Made by a program: the position numbers and the translations under genes
Assembly (NCBI RefSeq): GCF_000331245.1
Contig: NZ_ANFZ01000024.1
Location: 1 to 59,251 of the forward strand
DNA: 59,251 nucleotides
Reading direction: 5' to 3'
Origin: Blastomonas sp. AAP53
GTDB taxonomy: Bacteria; Pseudomonadota; Alphaproteobacteria; Sphingomonadales; Sphingomonadaceae
Shown: positions 17,370 to 25,596 of the stretch, one piece after another
How the letters are laid out: the number at the start of each line of letters is the position of its first letter
How positions within the stretch are numbered: the stretch's first letter is position 1
The notes under the pieces: generated by a model
What the model saw: only the letters and a program-made list of their open reading frames with translations
Told to the model about the DNA's origin: nothing
Databases searched by the model: none

Positions 17370-17396
17370 TATCGGCCACCGGCCATGCGGCCGATA
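17370..17396 (-). terminator. Stem-loop between TonB receptor and autotransporter
   Basis: TATCGGCC (17370-17377) pairs with GGCCGATA (17389-17396) over an 11-nt loop, in the 142-base gap between two minus-strand genes. There is no clean U-tract after the stem, so it may be a weak terminator or an mRNA-stability hairpin separating expression of the receptor from the autotransporter. Confidence 0.4.
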
Positions 17397-17434
17397 TTTC
17401 AATGCAAACCACTGCAAAACAAAGCAAAAAACTG

Positions 17435-19846
17435 TCAGAAGCTGAAGTCAGCGCCGATCGTGATCGTGCGCGGGCGCAGCGGCGTGGTCTGCTCGCCATG
17501 CGGCAGCGTGAACGGCGAGCCCAGCGCGAACCGGTTGCCGCGCGTATCGAGCAGGTTGCTCGCCTGCAGCCAGAAGGATCGCCCGCCGCGGGTCAGGCTG
17601 GCCGACAGCGCGGTATCGAGCACATCGCCCTGCTCGACGCCGAGCACCGGACCGATGCCCAGCCGCGAGCGCCCGATATAGCGCATCGAGCCCCCGACCA
17701 TCAGGTCACCCGCCCCGCCCAGCGACGTGCGATAGTTCGCCGCCATCCGCCCCGAGAGCCGCGCGACATTGGGCAGGGCGTTGCTGTCGGCGATGACCGC
17801 GCCTGCAGGAATGCTCGCGAAATCAAACCCGGCGCGGTTGGCAGGCAGCACGAAAATGCCCGCAGACGGACTGACCAGCCGGCTGTCCGCCCACACCGCC
17901 GAAGCTTCGACCGAAAAGGCGGGCACAGGCTGCCACGCCAGCGTCGCATCCACCGTGACGATGCGGCCATTGCCGATATTCTCGGTCGCGGGCAGCCCGT
18001 CGCTGTCGATCAGATCGGCCTGGATATTGCGCCAGCGGGTATAGGCCAGCGTCACATCGCCGCTCAGCGAGCCGCCCGAGAACGCCAGCCCCGCCTCGAC
18101 CGCAGAGACGTTGTCGGGGCGATAGCGCCGCACCATGTCATCGCGCACGCCGATGCCGCCGGGACGAAAACCCTCCTGATACCGGGCATGGCCCGATACG
18201 GCATCGGAGAAGCGATAGCGGACACCGGCGGATGGCAGGAATGCCGTCTGGTTCCGCTGCGCGCTGCTGCGGGCGAGCACCGCCAGGGCCATCAGCGGCG
18301 TATCGAGCGCCTCGCCCGACAGCCGCACATGGCTGACCCTGCCGCCCAGATCGAGGAACAGCCGGTCGGTCGCCGGGATGGTGAGGTCGGCAAAGGCAGT
18401 GGCCTCCTCGACGCGGTTTTCGATACCGGTGATCGCCGAGGATCGTTCGACCGATCCGCGCGCACGGCGGATGCGATAGCGGTTGCTGAGCAGGCTTGTC
18501 CCCGCCAGCCAGCCGATGCCGCCTGCGGTTTCGCCCGACAGCCGCGTCTCGTTGGTGATCAGCCGCGTCTGTCCGTGCTGGCGGAACAGGCTGGGAGCGG
18601 ATCCGGGCTGGCTGGTGTCGAAGGTTTCGGTGAGGTCGAGGCCCGTCACCGTGGTGGTCGACAGCAGCTCGAACGCATCCCATTGCTTGCCGATGGCGGC
18701 CTGGCCCAGCCGGAAGCGGTTGCGAAAGGGCTGCGCGAACGGACTGGCCCGATCAAGCCCATCGCCCCGCCGGTCGGCATATTGGCTGTCGCGTCCATCG
18801 ATGGTCTGCGCAGCGGCCATCAGGTCGATCGTCCAGCCAGCGCCCGGCGTGATCCGCGCCGATATGCGCCCGCCGATGGTATCGACCCGGTTGACGTCAC
18901 TGCGCCCGCGCAGCCGGTCGTCGATGTAACCGCCATCGCGTCCGCCATAGATCACCGCGCGCAGGCCAAGCTTGCCTGCGACGATCGGCGCGTTGAGCAT
19001 CGCGCTGGCATTGGCCGAAGGGTCGCCATGCCGTGTGGCGGCCAGCGCGACCGACTGGCCCGCCTGCCAGTCTTCGAGATCGGGCATGTTGGGCAGCAAC
19101 CGGATCACCCCGCCCAGAGTGCCCGCGCCGTACAAAGTCCCTTGCGGCCCCTGGCGCACCTCGATGGCGCTCAGATCGACCAGCCTCAGGTCCGGATCGG
19201 GCGCGTTGTAGTTGAGCCGCGCGGTGCCCAGATACTGGCCGACCACCGCCTGGCTGGGTCCGTTGAAGCTTGAATCGGCGATGGCGCGCAGGAACAGCCG
19301 GTTGCGACCGGGGCCAAGCTGGGTGGAGCCAAGCCCGGGCAATCGCTCGACCAGCGCATCGGACCCGCGCCCCTGCCCGCCCAGCGCGAATTCGCCGTCC
19401 AACTGGATATGGCCGAACGCGTCGCGGGTGAGCAGATCGCTGCGCGCCGCCGCTGCGGTGACGACGATCTCCTCGACCGGCGCCGTCGCCTGTCTGGGCG
19501 TCAGCATCGCCAAGCGGATCGGCGCGCCGCTGCGCCGGGTCGCAGGTGTCGCGCGTACGATGCGCCAGTGGCCGCTCGCCAGCCGGACCGGGCGCGCTTC
19601 GCTGGCGTTCAGCAGCCGCTCGAGCGCCTGCTGCGGCGTCATGTGCCCGCGCAGCCGCCGCACCCGCTGCGCGCCCAGCCGGCGGTCGCCGATGCCGATC
19701 GATATCCCCGCCTGCCGCCCCAAGGCGATGATCGCGTCGTCCAATCGGCCCGCCGCAATATCGATCGACACCGGTGCCTGGGCCAGCACCGGTGTCGACA
19801 GCATCACCACGGGGATCGCCAACAGGGCGAGGCTAGGGCGTCTCAT
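17435..19846 (-). CDS. TonB-dependent receptor with N-terminal STN signalling domain
   Basis: 803 residues. It has a signal peptide ending VLAQA, an STN (secretin/TonB short N-terminal) domain at about 28-95 (SIDIAAGRLDDAIIALGRQA), a TonB box region (VEEIVVTAAA), a plug domain with VDLSAIEVRQGPQGTLYGAG and a 22-strand-type barrel ending TITIGADFSF. The STN domain relays ligand binding to a FecR partner. The start overlaps the fecR stop by 14 bases. The ligand is unknown: such receptors can carry siderophores, heme or carbohydrate. Confidence 0.92.
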   Translation of the reverse strand: MRRPSLALLAIPVVMLSTPVLAQAPVSIDIAAGRLDDAIIALGRQAGISIGIGDRRLGAQRVRRLRGHMTPQQALERLLNASEARPVRLASGHWRIVRATPATRRSGAPIRLAMLTPRQATAPVEEIVVTAAAARSDLLTRDAFGHIQLDGEFALGGQGRGSDALVERLPGLGSTQLGPGRNRLFLRAIADSSFNGPSQAVVGQYLGTARLNYNAPDPDLRLVDLSAIEVRQGPQGTLYGAGTLGGVIRLLPNMPDLEDWQAGQSVALAATRHGDPSANASAMLNAPIVAGKLGLRAVIYGGRDGGYIDDRLRGRSDVNRVDTIGGRISARITPGAGWTIDLMAAAQTIDGRDSQYADRRGDGLDRASPFAQPFRNRFRLGQAAIGKQWDAFELLSTTTVTGLDLTETFDTSQPGSAPSLFRQHGQTRLITNETRLSGETAGGIGWLAGTSLLSNRYRIRRARGSVERSSAITGIENRVEEATAFADLTIPATDRLFLDLGGRVSHVRLSGEALDTPLMALAVLARSSAQRNQTAFLPSAGVRYRFSDAVSGHARYQEGFRPGGIGVRDDMVRRYRPDNVSAVEAGLAFSGGSLSGDVTLAYTRWRNIQADLIDSDGLPATENIGNGRIVTVDATLAWQPVPAFSVEASAVWADSRLVSPSAGIFVLPANRAGFDFASIPAGAVIADSNALPNVARLSGRMAANYRTSLGGAGDLMVGGSMRYIGRSRLGIGPVLGVEQGDVLDTALSASLTRGGRSFWLQASNLLDTRGNRFALGSPFTLPHGEQTTPLRPRTITIGADFSF

Positions 19847-20798
19847 CGGTGCCGATCAATTCCCAGCCATCCGCCCGGCGCACCGCGCGCGCACCCAGCA
19901 CCGGCGCGATACGGGCGATGGCCTGTGCATCGCGACCGCGGATCTGGATGACGCCGCTGAACGGGCGCGCCGCCATTGCGGACGAAACCGCGACCCGCGT
20001 CCCGATACTGCGTTCGAGTGCCGCTGCAACATCGGCGAGCGGCGCATCGGCAAAGCTCAATTGCCCCGACCGCCAGCTGCCGATCTGGTCGCGCGCGATA
20101 TCGGACACCGTGATGCCATCGGTCGCCCCATCCACCTGCGCCCGGCGACCGGCAGGCAGGCGCACATTCTCGGCCTCCGGATTGACGATCACCACGCCTT
20201 CCGACACCGCAACGTCGAGCGCGCTGCCTGTCTGGATCACATTGAACGCCGTGCCTGCATCGACCAGCCGAACGTCGCCGGTTACGACCACGAACGGGTC
20301 GCTGGCATTATGACGCACCTCGAACAGCGCCTCGCCGCGCTCCAGCCGCGCAAAGCGGATATTGCCGCGGTCCAGCGTCAGCCTGGTGCCGCCATTTAGC
20401 AGGATGCGGCTGCCATCGGCGAGCTCAACGCTGTCCGTTTCGCCCATCGCAGTGACCACCGAATACGGCTGCGGACGCATCTGCCAGAACGGCACAGCGA
20501 CGATCGCCAGCACCGATGCTGCCAGTGCGCCATAGAGCCAGCCGCGCCGCGCGCGCCGTTCGCGCTGGATCACGGCAGATGGCGCGTCGTCATTCGCGGC
20601 ACGCGGCAGAACCGGTCCGGCGAGCGCAGTCAGCTCTGCCATGGCATTGCCCGCCGCCAGCGCGCGGTCATAGGCATCGGCATGGCGCGGATCTTCCTCC
20701 AGCCAGCGGACAAGCCCGTCCCAGCCGGCAAAATCGGCCTCCTGCGTTGCCAGTGCCCATTCCAGTGCCTGCTGGCCGATGGTGTCTTCATTGCTCAT
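19833..20798 (-). CDS. FecR-family anti-sigma factor
   Basis: 321 residues. The N-terminal cytoplasmic part (QALEWALATQEADFAGWDGL, WLEEDPRHADAYDRALA) is the sigma-binding DUF4880-like region. One membrane segment follows (GWLYGALAASVLAIVAVPFW), then a periplasmic FecR domain (VVTAMGETDSVELADGSRI, LNGGTRLTLD) and a C-terminal STN-like region. It should hold the ECF sigma factor inactive until the receptor signals. It lies 39 bases after the sigma gene and overlaps the receptor gene. Confidence 0.92.
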   Translation of the reverse strand: MSNEDTIGQQALEWALATQEADFAGWDGLVRWLEEDPRHADAYDRALAAGNAMAELTALAGPVLPRAANDDAPSAVIQRERRARRGWLYGALAASVLAIVAVPFWQMRPQPYSVVTAMGETDSVELADGSRILLNGGTRLTLDRGNIRFARLERGEALFEVRHNASDPFVVVTGDVRLVDAGTAFNVIQTGSALDVAVSEGVVIVNPEAENVRLPAGRRAQVDGATDGITVSDIARDQIGSWRSGQLSFADAPLADVAAALERSIGTRVAVSSAMAARPFSGVIQIRGRDAQAIARIAPVLGARAVRRADGWELIGTDETP

Positions 20799-20837
20799 GT
20801 TCTGGTCCGTCCTGCAGCAAAGACGTCGCGGTGGCCA

Positions 20838-21350
20838 TCATTCCGCATCATGTGCCTCCCGCCAGCGGATCAGGGCGCGATAGGCCTTTTGCAGATCCTT
20901 CTCCACCGCGCTGAGACTGAGGCCCAGATCGCGCGCAATCTGGCGCTGGCCGATGCCCTCGATCCGGAACATGCGGAATATCTGCAGCACCCTTTCGCCC
21001 TCGGCCCGCAGCATCGCCTCGGCCTCGTCGAGCGCCGCGCGCGCGATCAGCTGGCGGTCGGGCAATGGCGCATCGGATGCCTCGCCCGGGCCGCCATGCA
21101 CCTCGACCCAGGCGGAATCGCGCTGCCGGGCGCGCTGGGCAGAGCGATAGCGGTCGTGCATCACATTGTTCGCGGCGCGGAAGAGATAGCCGCGCGGATC
21201 GGCGATCGGCCCGGACTCGAGCGCAGTGACCCTCAGCCACAGATCCTGCAGCACGTCCTCCGCAGCATCGCCGGCACCGCGCGCGCGCAGGAAGCGCAGC
21301 AACGGCTCGCGTTCGGCGATCAATACAGCTTCAAGACCTTGGGCAGACAT
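20838..21350 (-). CDS. FecI-like ECF sigma factor
   Basis: 170 residues from the ATG at 21350 (MSAQGLEAVL); upstream in-frame residues do not look like the family. Region 2 is seen at LLRFLRARGAGDAAEDVLQD and PRGYLFRAANNVMHDRYR, and region 4 at FRIEGIGQRQIARDLGLSLS and VEKDLQKAYRAL. It probably directs transcription of the TonB receptor and perhaps the autotransporter downstream. It is the first gene of the minus-strand unit and is divergent from the gene at 21639. Confidence 0.92.
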   Translation of the reverse strand: MSAQGLEAVLIAEREPLLRFLRARGAGDAAEDVLQDLWLRVTALESGPIADPRGYLFRAANNVMHDRYRSAQRARQRDSAWVEVHGGPGEASDAPLPDRQLIARAALDEAEAMLRAEGERVLQIFRMFRIEGIGQRQIARDLGLSLSAVEKDLQKAYRALIRWREAHDAE

Positions 21351-21564
21351 CAGCGTGGAGTTCAGACTTCTCGGCATGAAATGGGGCGGGGCCATGCAGC
21401 CAGACGTCGCCGGATGCCAACACCCGCATGACATTTGGCGATTTCGCCAACATTCTTATGCACGGATGCGGGTTTCATAGCGCGGTGGCGTCTCAAAGGC
21501 AAAGCCAGCCGCCCCCCCGGCTGGTTTGGACCGGTTCATGTTGCCCCCCAACGGACCGGAGGTG

Positions 21565-21601
21565 CCTTGAGGGGAAGGTTCGACCAGCCTTTCCCTCAGG
21601 G
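21565..21601 (+). other. Stable stem-loop in the leader of the gene at 21639
   Basis: TGAGGGGAAGG (21568-21578) pairs with CCTTTCCCTCA (21588-21598) with one G-U pair and a 9-nt loop; flanking CC/GG bases extend it to about 14 pairs. A smaller hairpin (CCAGCCG/CGGCTGG) lies upstream near 21504-21522. Together they make a structured 5' leader about 40 bases ahead of the start codon. It matches no riboswitch that I can name. Confidence 0.4.
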
Positions 21602-21638
21602 TGCCCAAAACCATCCACGGACCCAGGAGTGCCCGCGC

Positions 21639-22076
21639 GTGCCGTATGTGCTGACCCAGTTGAGTGCGATGGCGCTGCTGTCCGCGACGATCAGCGCGCC
21701 TGATGCGGCAGTGCCCGCCGGCAGCAATCTGCTGTTCGTACCGCCGGTCAGCGATGAGGCCGCGCAGCAGATCGGCGCGGCCACCAATTGCATTGCCCTG
21801 CACCGGGTGCGATCGACAAGGATCATCGCGGGCGAAGGCATCGTCTACGAGCTGTCCGGCCAAAAGGCGCTGATCAACCGCCCGCGCCATGGCGGATCGC
21901 GACTGGCGCGGCACCAGATCCTGATCACCCGGACATCCGGATCAATGCTGTGCGCGGGCGATATCGTGCATCTGGCCGACAGCCTGCCCGGCATGACCAC
22001 CGGTTTCGTCGCGCTCGGCCGTTTTGAGGCTTATACCCCCGTCCCCGCCCCCGCCCCCGCGTCCGCTCACCGGTAG
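21639..22076 (+). CDS. Small exported protein, DUF6491-like
   Basis: 145 residues from a GTG at 21639, preceded by AGGAG at 21625-21629. A short signal-like N terminus (VPYVLTQLSAMALLSATIS) is followed by a domain with NCIALHRVRSTRIIAGEGIV, an arginine-containing strand and MLCAGDIVHL, a pattern seen in sphingomonad exported proteins with two Cys bounding a short beta fold. Function is unknown. It diverges from the sigma-factor gene. The family assignment is by appearance only. Confidence 0.55.
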   Translation: MPYVLTQLSAMALLSATISAPDAAVPAGSNLLFVPPVSDEAAQQIGAATNCIALHRVRSTRIIAGEGIVYELSGQKALINRPRHGGSRLARHQILITRTSGSMLCAGDIVHLADSLPGMTTGFVALGRFEAYTPVPAPAPASAHR

Positions 22077-22163
22077 CCCGCCGAGTGCAACTGGCGCATC
22101 TGGAACCCCTGCAAGGCGCGCACGTTGGTCGGTCAGAGTGAGACAACCAACGGAGAGAGACCA

Positions 22164-22793
22164 ATGGCCACCAACTATGACGCCGCCCGGCTAGCAGGGG
22201 CGCGGAGTACAGGCTGGCGGTCCGCCCTCTCGGTCTCGACCCGCGAATTTCTGAACCGGCCCGACCTGGTCGGTTCCGCCTTCCCGGCATCGCGCTATCT
22301 GGTCGATGCGCTGCTGGACCCGGTGGACTGGAGCACGGCGAGGGTCGTTGTGGAATTTGGGCCCGGGACAGGCCCCCTCACCCGCGCGATGCTGCGCCGG
22401 ATGCCCGCCGACAGTCGGTTGGTGACCCTCGACGTCAGCCCCCATTTCACCCGTCACTTGCGACGCACGATCGACGATCCGCGCCTGCTCGCGATCACGA
22501 CCTCCGCCGCATCGGTTCGGGCGACCCTCGCCAAGCACGAATTGGGCAGCGCCGACCTGATTGTGACGGGCATTCCGTTTTCGACCATGTCGCCCGATGA
22601 GGGCGCAAAGGTGCTCGATGCCAGTGCGCAGGTCCTGCACCCGAACGGAGAGCTGCTCGCCTATCAGATGCGCACTGCCATCGCTCCGCTGCTTGCCCCG
22701 CGCTTCGACGAAGTCGAACGCTCCTACGTCTGGCGCAACATTCCGCCGTGCCACCTGTATTGGGCGCGCCGCCCGTTCAAGCCAGCCCTCTAG
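22164..22793 (+). CDS. PmtA-like class I SAM-dependent methyltransferase
   Basis: 209 residues from the ATG at 22164 (RBS GGAGAGAG). The SAM-binding motif I is VVVEFGPGTGPLTRAMLRRM, and the post-motif DLIVTGIPFSTM replaces the NPP/Y type motif of DNA methylases. The layout (N-terminal helix REFLNRPDLVGSAFPASRYL, then motif I) is that of PmtA phosphatidylethanolamine N-methyltransferases, which make phosphatidylcholine. rRNA adenine dimethylases of the KsgA group are more distant relatives. Confidence 0.7.
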   Translation: MATNYDAARLAGARSTGWRSALSVSTREFLNRPDLVGSAFPASRYLVDALLDPVDWSTARVVVEFGPGTGPLTRAMLRRMPADSRLVTLDVSPHFTRHLRRTIDDPRLLAITTSAASVRATLAKHELGSADLIVTGIPFSTMSPDEGAKVLDASAQVLHPNGELLAYQMRTAIAPLLAPRFDEVERSYVWRNIPPCHLYWARRPFKPAL

Positions 22794-22833
22794 TCGGCGT
22801 CTGCAGCCCCCATAGCGCCGGCCCTCGTCTTTC

Positions 22834-22847
22834 ATCACACATGTGAT
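22834..22847. promoter_or_regulatory. ATCACA-CA-TGTGAT palindrome upstream of IclR gene 1
   Basis: A perfect 6-bp inverted repeat with a 2-base centre lies 92 bases before the IclR start codon, in an otherwise empty 145-base gap. It is a candidate operator for the IclR protein or another dimeric regulator. The same sequence was not seen upstream of the second IclR gene. Confidence 0.35.
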
Positions 22848-22938
22848 AAGCTCCCCATCCGTTGTCTCGATCCCCGCGCGCCCTAGAATGGCCGCTAGCC
22901 AAGTGTGAAACGGCAGCGAAGATCGAGGGAGAGACACG

Positions 22939-23730
22939 ATGCAACGGATGAAGGTGAAATCCGCGTCCCGCACGCTTGAGGTCCTGGAACTGTTCATGGA
23001 AGAGCGGCGCCCGCTCCGGCTGAACGAGATCTACAAATCGCTGTGCTATCCGCAGTCGAGCGCCACCAATCTGCTCAAGAGCATGGTGATGATGGGCTAT
23101 CTCAACTACAATCGCGCCACGATGACCTATCTGCCGACGATGCGGGTCTCTGCCCTGGGCAGCTGGCTGCCCAGCATGATGAACCGCGAAGGAGGTCTTG
23201 TCAGCCTGGTCGACGAGGTGCAGCGCCGGACGGACGAAACCGTGGGCCTGGTCGCGCAGAACGACCTGTACATCCAGTATCTCATCCTCAAGACGCCCGA
23301 TCACGAATTCAAGATGGCTCCGAACGAGGGCACGATGCGGCTGATGGTCGATTCCTCGTCGGGTATCGCGCTGATGAGCCGGATGCGCCAGCGCGAGATC
23401 GACAAGATCTACCGCTACACCAAGCATTACGGCCTGGGGGGTGACACTCTTCCCTCGTTCGATGACCTGATGCGCGAGGTCCGCTGGAGCCAGCAGGTCG
23501 GTCACACCTATCTGCCCAAGCGGCCCACGCCCGAGCTGGCCTCCATTGCGGTGCCGCTCGACGTCGATCTCTACGGAATTCCGCTGGCATTGGGTGTCGG
23601 TGGTCTGGCCGACCGGATTTCCCGCGCCAAGCCCGACATCATCGAGGCGATGACCGACGCCATTGCAAATTTCCGGGCGAGGCAGGCGCTCAGCCCGGAA
23701 GGACCCGACGCCCTTCGCGACGCGGCTTGA
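22939..23730 (+). CDS. IclR-family transcriptional regulator 1
   Basis: 263 residues. A winged helix-turn-helix occupies about residues 8-65 (RTLEVLELFMEERRPLRLNE, SSATNLLKSMVMMGYLNY), followed by an effector-binding domain (RRTDETVGLVAQNDLYIQYL, then IAVPLDVDLYGIPLALGVGG). It is clearly paralogous to the IclR protein at 34315. It faces, tail to tail, the BVMO and TonB receptor genes it may control. The ligand is unknown. Confidence 0.85.
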   Translation: MQRMKVKSASRTLEVLELFMEERRPLRLNEIYKSLCYPQSSATNLLKSMVMMGYLNYNRATMTYLPTMRVSALGSWLPSMMNREGGLVSLVDEVQRRTDETVGLVAQNDLYIQYLILKTPDHEFKMAPNEGTMRLMVDSSSGIALMSRMRQREIDKIYRYTKHYGLGGDTLPSFDDLMREVRWSQQVGHTYLPKRPTPELASIAVPLDVDLYGIPLALGVGGLADRISRAKPDIIEAMTDAIANFRARQALSPEGPDALRDAA

Positions 23731-23827
23731 CGGGAATTGTCGGCACACGGATGCCGATCTGCCGCCAGTTCACGGCCTGAAATACACCCCGAAAGCAGCC
23801 TGCGCCAACGACGGTGCGGCGCTGGGC

Positions 23828-23851
23828 GGGCGGGCCATCATCGCCCCGCCC
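23828..23851. terminator. GC-rich stem-loop between convergent IclR and BVMO genes
   Basis: GGGCGGG (23828-23834) pairs with CCCGCCC (23845-23851) across a 10-base loop, in the 134-base gap between two genes that end toward each other. No U-tract is seen, so termination is only likely. Confidence 0.35.
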
Positions 23852-23864
23852 GGTCCCGGTATGC

Positions 23865-25514
23865 TCAGCCTACAGCGACCATCGCCTTGCCGAACTTCAG
23901 CGTCGGATAGCCAGACTGCGCAACGGCGGTGCACGCCTCGTTATAGCGGAAGAAGCCGCCGGTATACATGATCAGCCCGCGCGGTTTACCATCGACATTG
24001 GTGCCGGTGTACCAGGTGTTGGCCTTGGACACGAGCGTGAGCTGCGCCAGCGAGAACACGGTTTCCATCCAACTGTCCTCGGCTTCGGGCCGGGGCTCGA
24101 CGGTGGCGATCCCTGTGCTGCGCATATGCGCGATCAGGTCGCAGATCCAGTTCACGTTCTGCTCGTCGAGCGTGATGATGTTGGCGAGCGCTGCCGGACC
24201 ATTGGGGCCGCAGACCATGAACATATTGGGGAAGCCGGCCATCATCAGCCCCAGATAGGAGCGCGCGCCGCCTACCCATTTGGTACGCACAGTCTGCCCG
24301 TCGCGGCCCTCCACCTCGAACGCCATCAGCGCGCCCGACAGGCCATCATAGCCGGTGGCGAGGATCAGCATGTCCAGCTCCACTTCGCCCGCGCTGGTCA
24401 GCACGCCGTTTTCGGTGACACGCTCGATCGGGTGCTCCAGGCAGTCGTGCAGATGCACATGCGGCAGGTTGTAGCTCTCGTAATAGCCGGTATCCAGGCA
24501 CGGGCGGCGCGCGAAAATGGGATAGCCGCGCGGCTTGAGCTTCTCGGCCACGACGGGATCGGTCACCGTCTCGCCGATCTTGCCGCGCACGAATTCGGCG
24601 ACATGCTCGTTGGCCTCGGGGTTGGTCAGCAGGTCGGAGAACATGCCGAGGAAATCGAGCCCGCCGCGCGCCCAGGCATCTTCCATCACCCGCTGGCGCT
24701 GATCCGGGGTGATCGAGAAGAACGGCCGCGAGGTGACCGGGCGCACCCCGCCGAGCTGACTGGCCCGCGCCACGGCGCGGATCGCTGGATAATGCCGCTT
24801 GAGCTCTGCGACATAGTCGGCGTCCAGCGCGCTGTTGCGCATCGGCATGGTGAAGCTGGGCGTGCGCTGAAAGACATGCAGCGCGCCCGCCTCCTGCGCG
24901 ACCACCGGCACGATCTGGATGCCGCTGGAGCCGGTTCCGATCAGCCCGACGCGCTTGCCCTGGAAGCTGACCGGATCGTGCGGCCATTTCGCCGCGCGCA
25001 GCAACTCGCCCTTGAAATCGGCCAGGCCCGGAAACTCGGGGTCCTTGGGCACCGAAAGCGGTCCCGTTGCCATGATGCAATAGGTCGCCTCGATCTGCTG
25101 GCCCCGGTCCGTCTGGGCGATCCAGCGTTGCCGGGTCGCATCCCAGGATGCCTTGGTGACGCGGGTGTTGAACTGGAACAGTGGGCGCAGCGCCAGCCTG
25201 TCCGCAACGAAATTGGCATAGGCCAGGATTTCAGGCTGGGCAGCAAACTGCTCGCTCCAGGTCCATTCCTGCTGGATGTCGTCGGAAAAGCCGAAGCTGT
25301 AATCGACGCACATCAGGTCGCAGCGGGCGCCGGGATAGCGGTTCCAGTACCACACCCCGCCGACATCGCCGCCCGCCTCGACACCCATCACGGTCAGACC
25401 CATCTCGCGCATCTTGTGGACGGCATACATGCCGCCAAAGCCGGCGCCGACGACCAGGGTGTCGACGGCGATGGGGTCGCTGCTGGCCGGGGGAGTGTTC
25501 GCTTGGGCTGGCAT
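23865..25514 (-). CDS. Baeyer-Villiger-type flavin monooxygenase 1 (variant fingerprint)
   Basis: 549 residues, the length of cyclohexanone monooxygenase-type enzymes. The FAD Rossmann motif is VVGAGFGGMY (21-30), and the NADPH Rossmann motif is LIGTGSSGIQ at about 190. Between them the BVMO fingerprint FxGxxxHxxxWP appears as FKGELLRAAKWP (167-178), with Arg173 in place of the conserved His. Such enzymes insert oxygen next to a ketone, giving an ester or lactone. The missing His may lower or change activity. It is 82 bases downstream of the TonB receptor gene on the same strand, after a strong hairpin. Confidence 0.85.
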   Translation of the reverse strand: MPAQANTPPASSDPIAVDTLVVGAGFGGMYAVHKMREMGLTVMGVEAGGDVGGVWYWNRYPGARCDLMCVDYSFGFSDDIQQEWTWSEQFAAQPEILAYANFVADRLALRPLFQFNTRVTKASWDATRQRWIAQTDRGQQIEATYCIMATGPLSVPKDPEFPGLADFKGELLRAAKWPHDPVSFQGKRVGLIGTGSSGIQIVPVVAQEAGALHVFQRTPSFTMPMRNSALDADYVAELKRHYPAIRAVARASQLGGVRPVTSRPFFSITPDQRQRVMEDAWARGGLDFLGMFSDLLTNPEANEHVAEFVRGKIGETVTDPVVAEKLKPRGYPIFARRPCLDTGYYESYNLPHVHLHDCLEHPIERVTENGVLTSAGEVELDMLILATGYDGLSGALMAFEVEGRDGQTVRTKWVGGARSYLGLMMAGFPNMFMVCGPNGPAALANIITLDEQNVNWICDLIAHMRSTGIATVEPRPEAEDSWMETVFSLAQLTLVSKANTWYTGTNVDGKPRGLIMYTGGFFRYNEACTAVAQSGYPTLKFGKAMVAVG

Positions 25515-25551
25515 AAGGTGCTTTCCGGTCTTGGGGTCGGTTCAGGGAGGG

Positions 25552-25588
25552 GCCGGGCGGCAAGGCGATGGCCTGGATGCCGCCCGGC
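25552..25588 (-). other. 11-bp intercistronic hairpin between TonB receptor and BVMO genes
   Basis: GCCGGGCGGCA (25552-25562) pairs perfectly with TGCCGCCCGGC (25578-25588) over a 15-nt loop. There is no U-tract, so it more likely sets relative mRNA levels of receptor and enzyme or protects the 3' end than stops transcription completely. Confidence 0.45.
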
Positions 25589-25596
25589 GGGCTGGA

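Noticed and set aside
17291-19273. A 660-residue open frame opposite the STN TonB receptor
   Set aside because: Low-complexity Arg/Gln/Ala composition and no recognisable domain; it is a shadow of the receptor gene.
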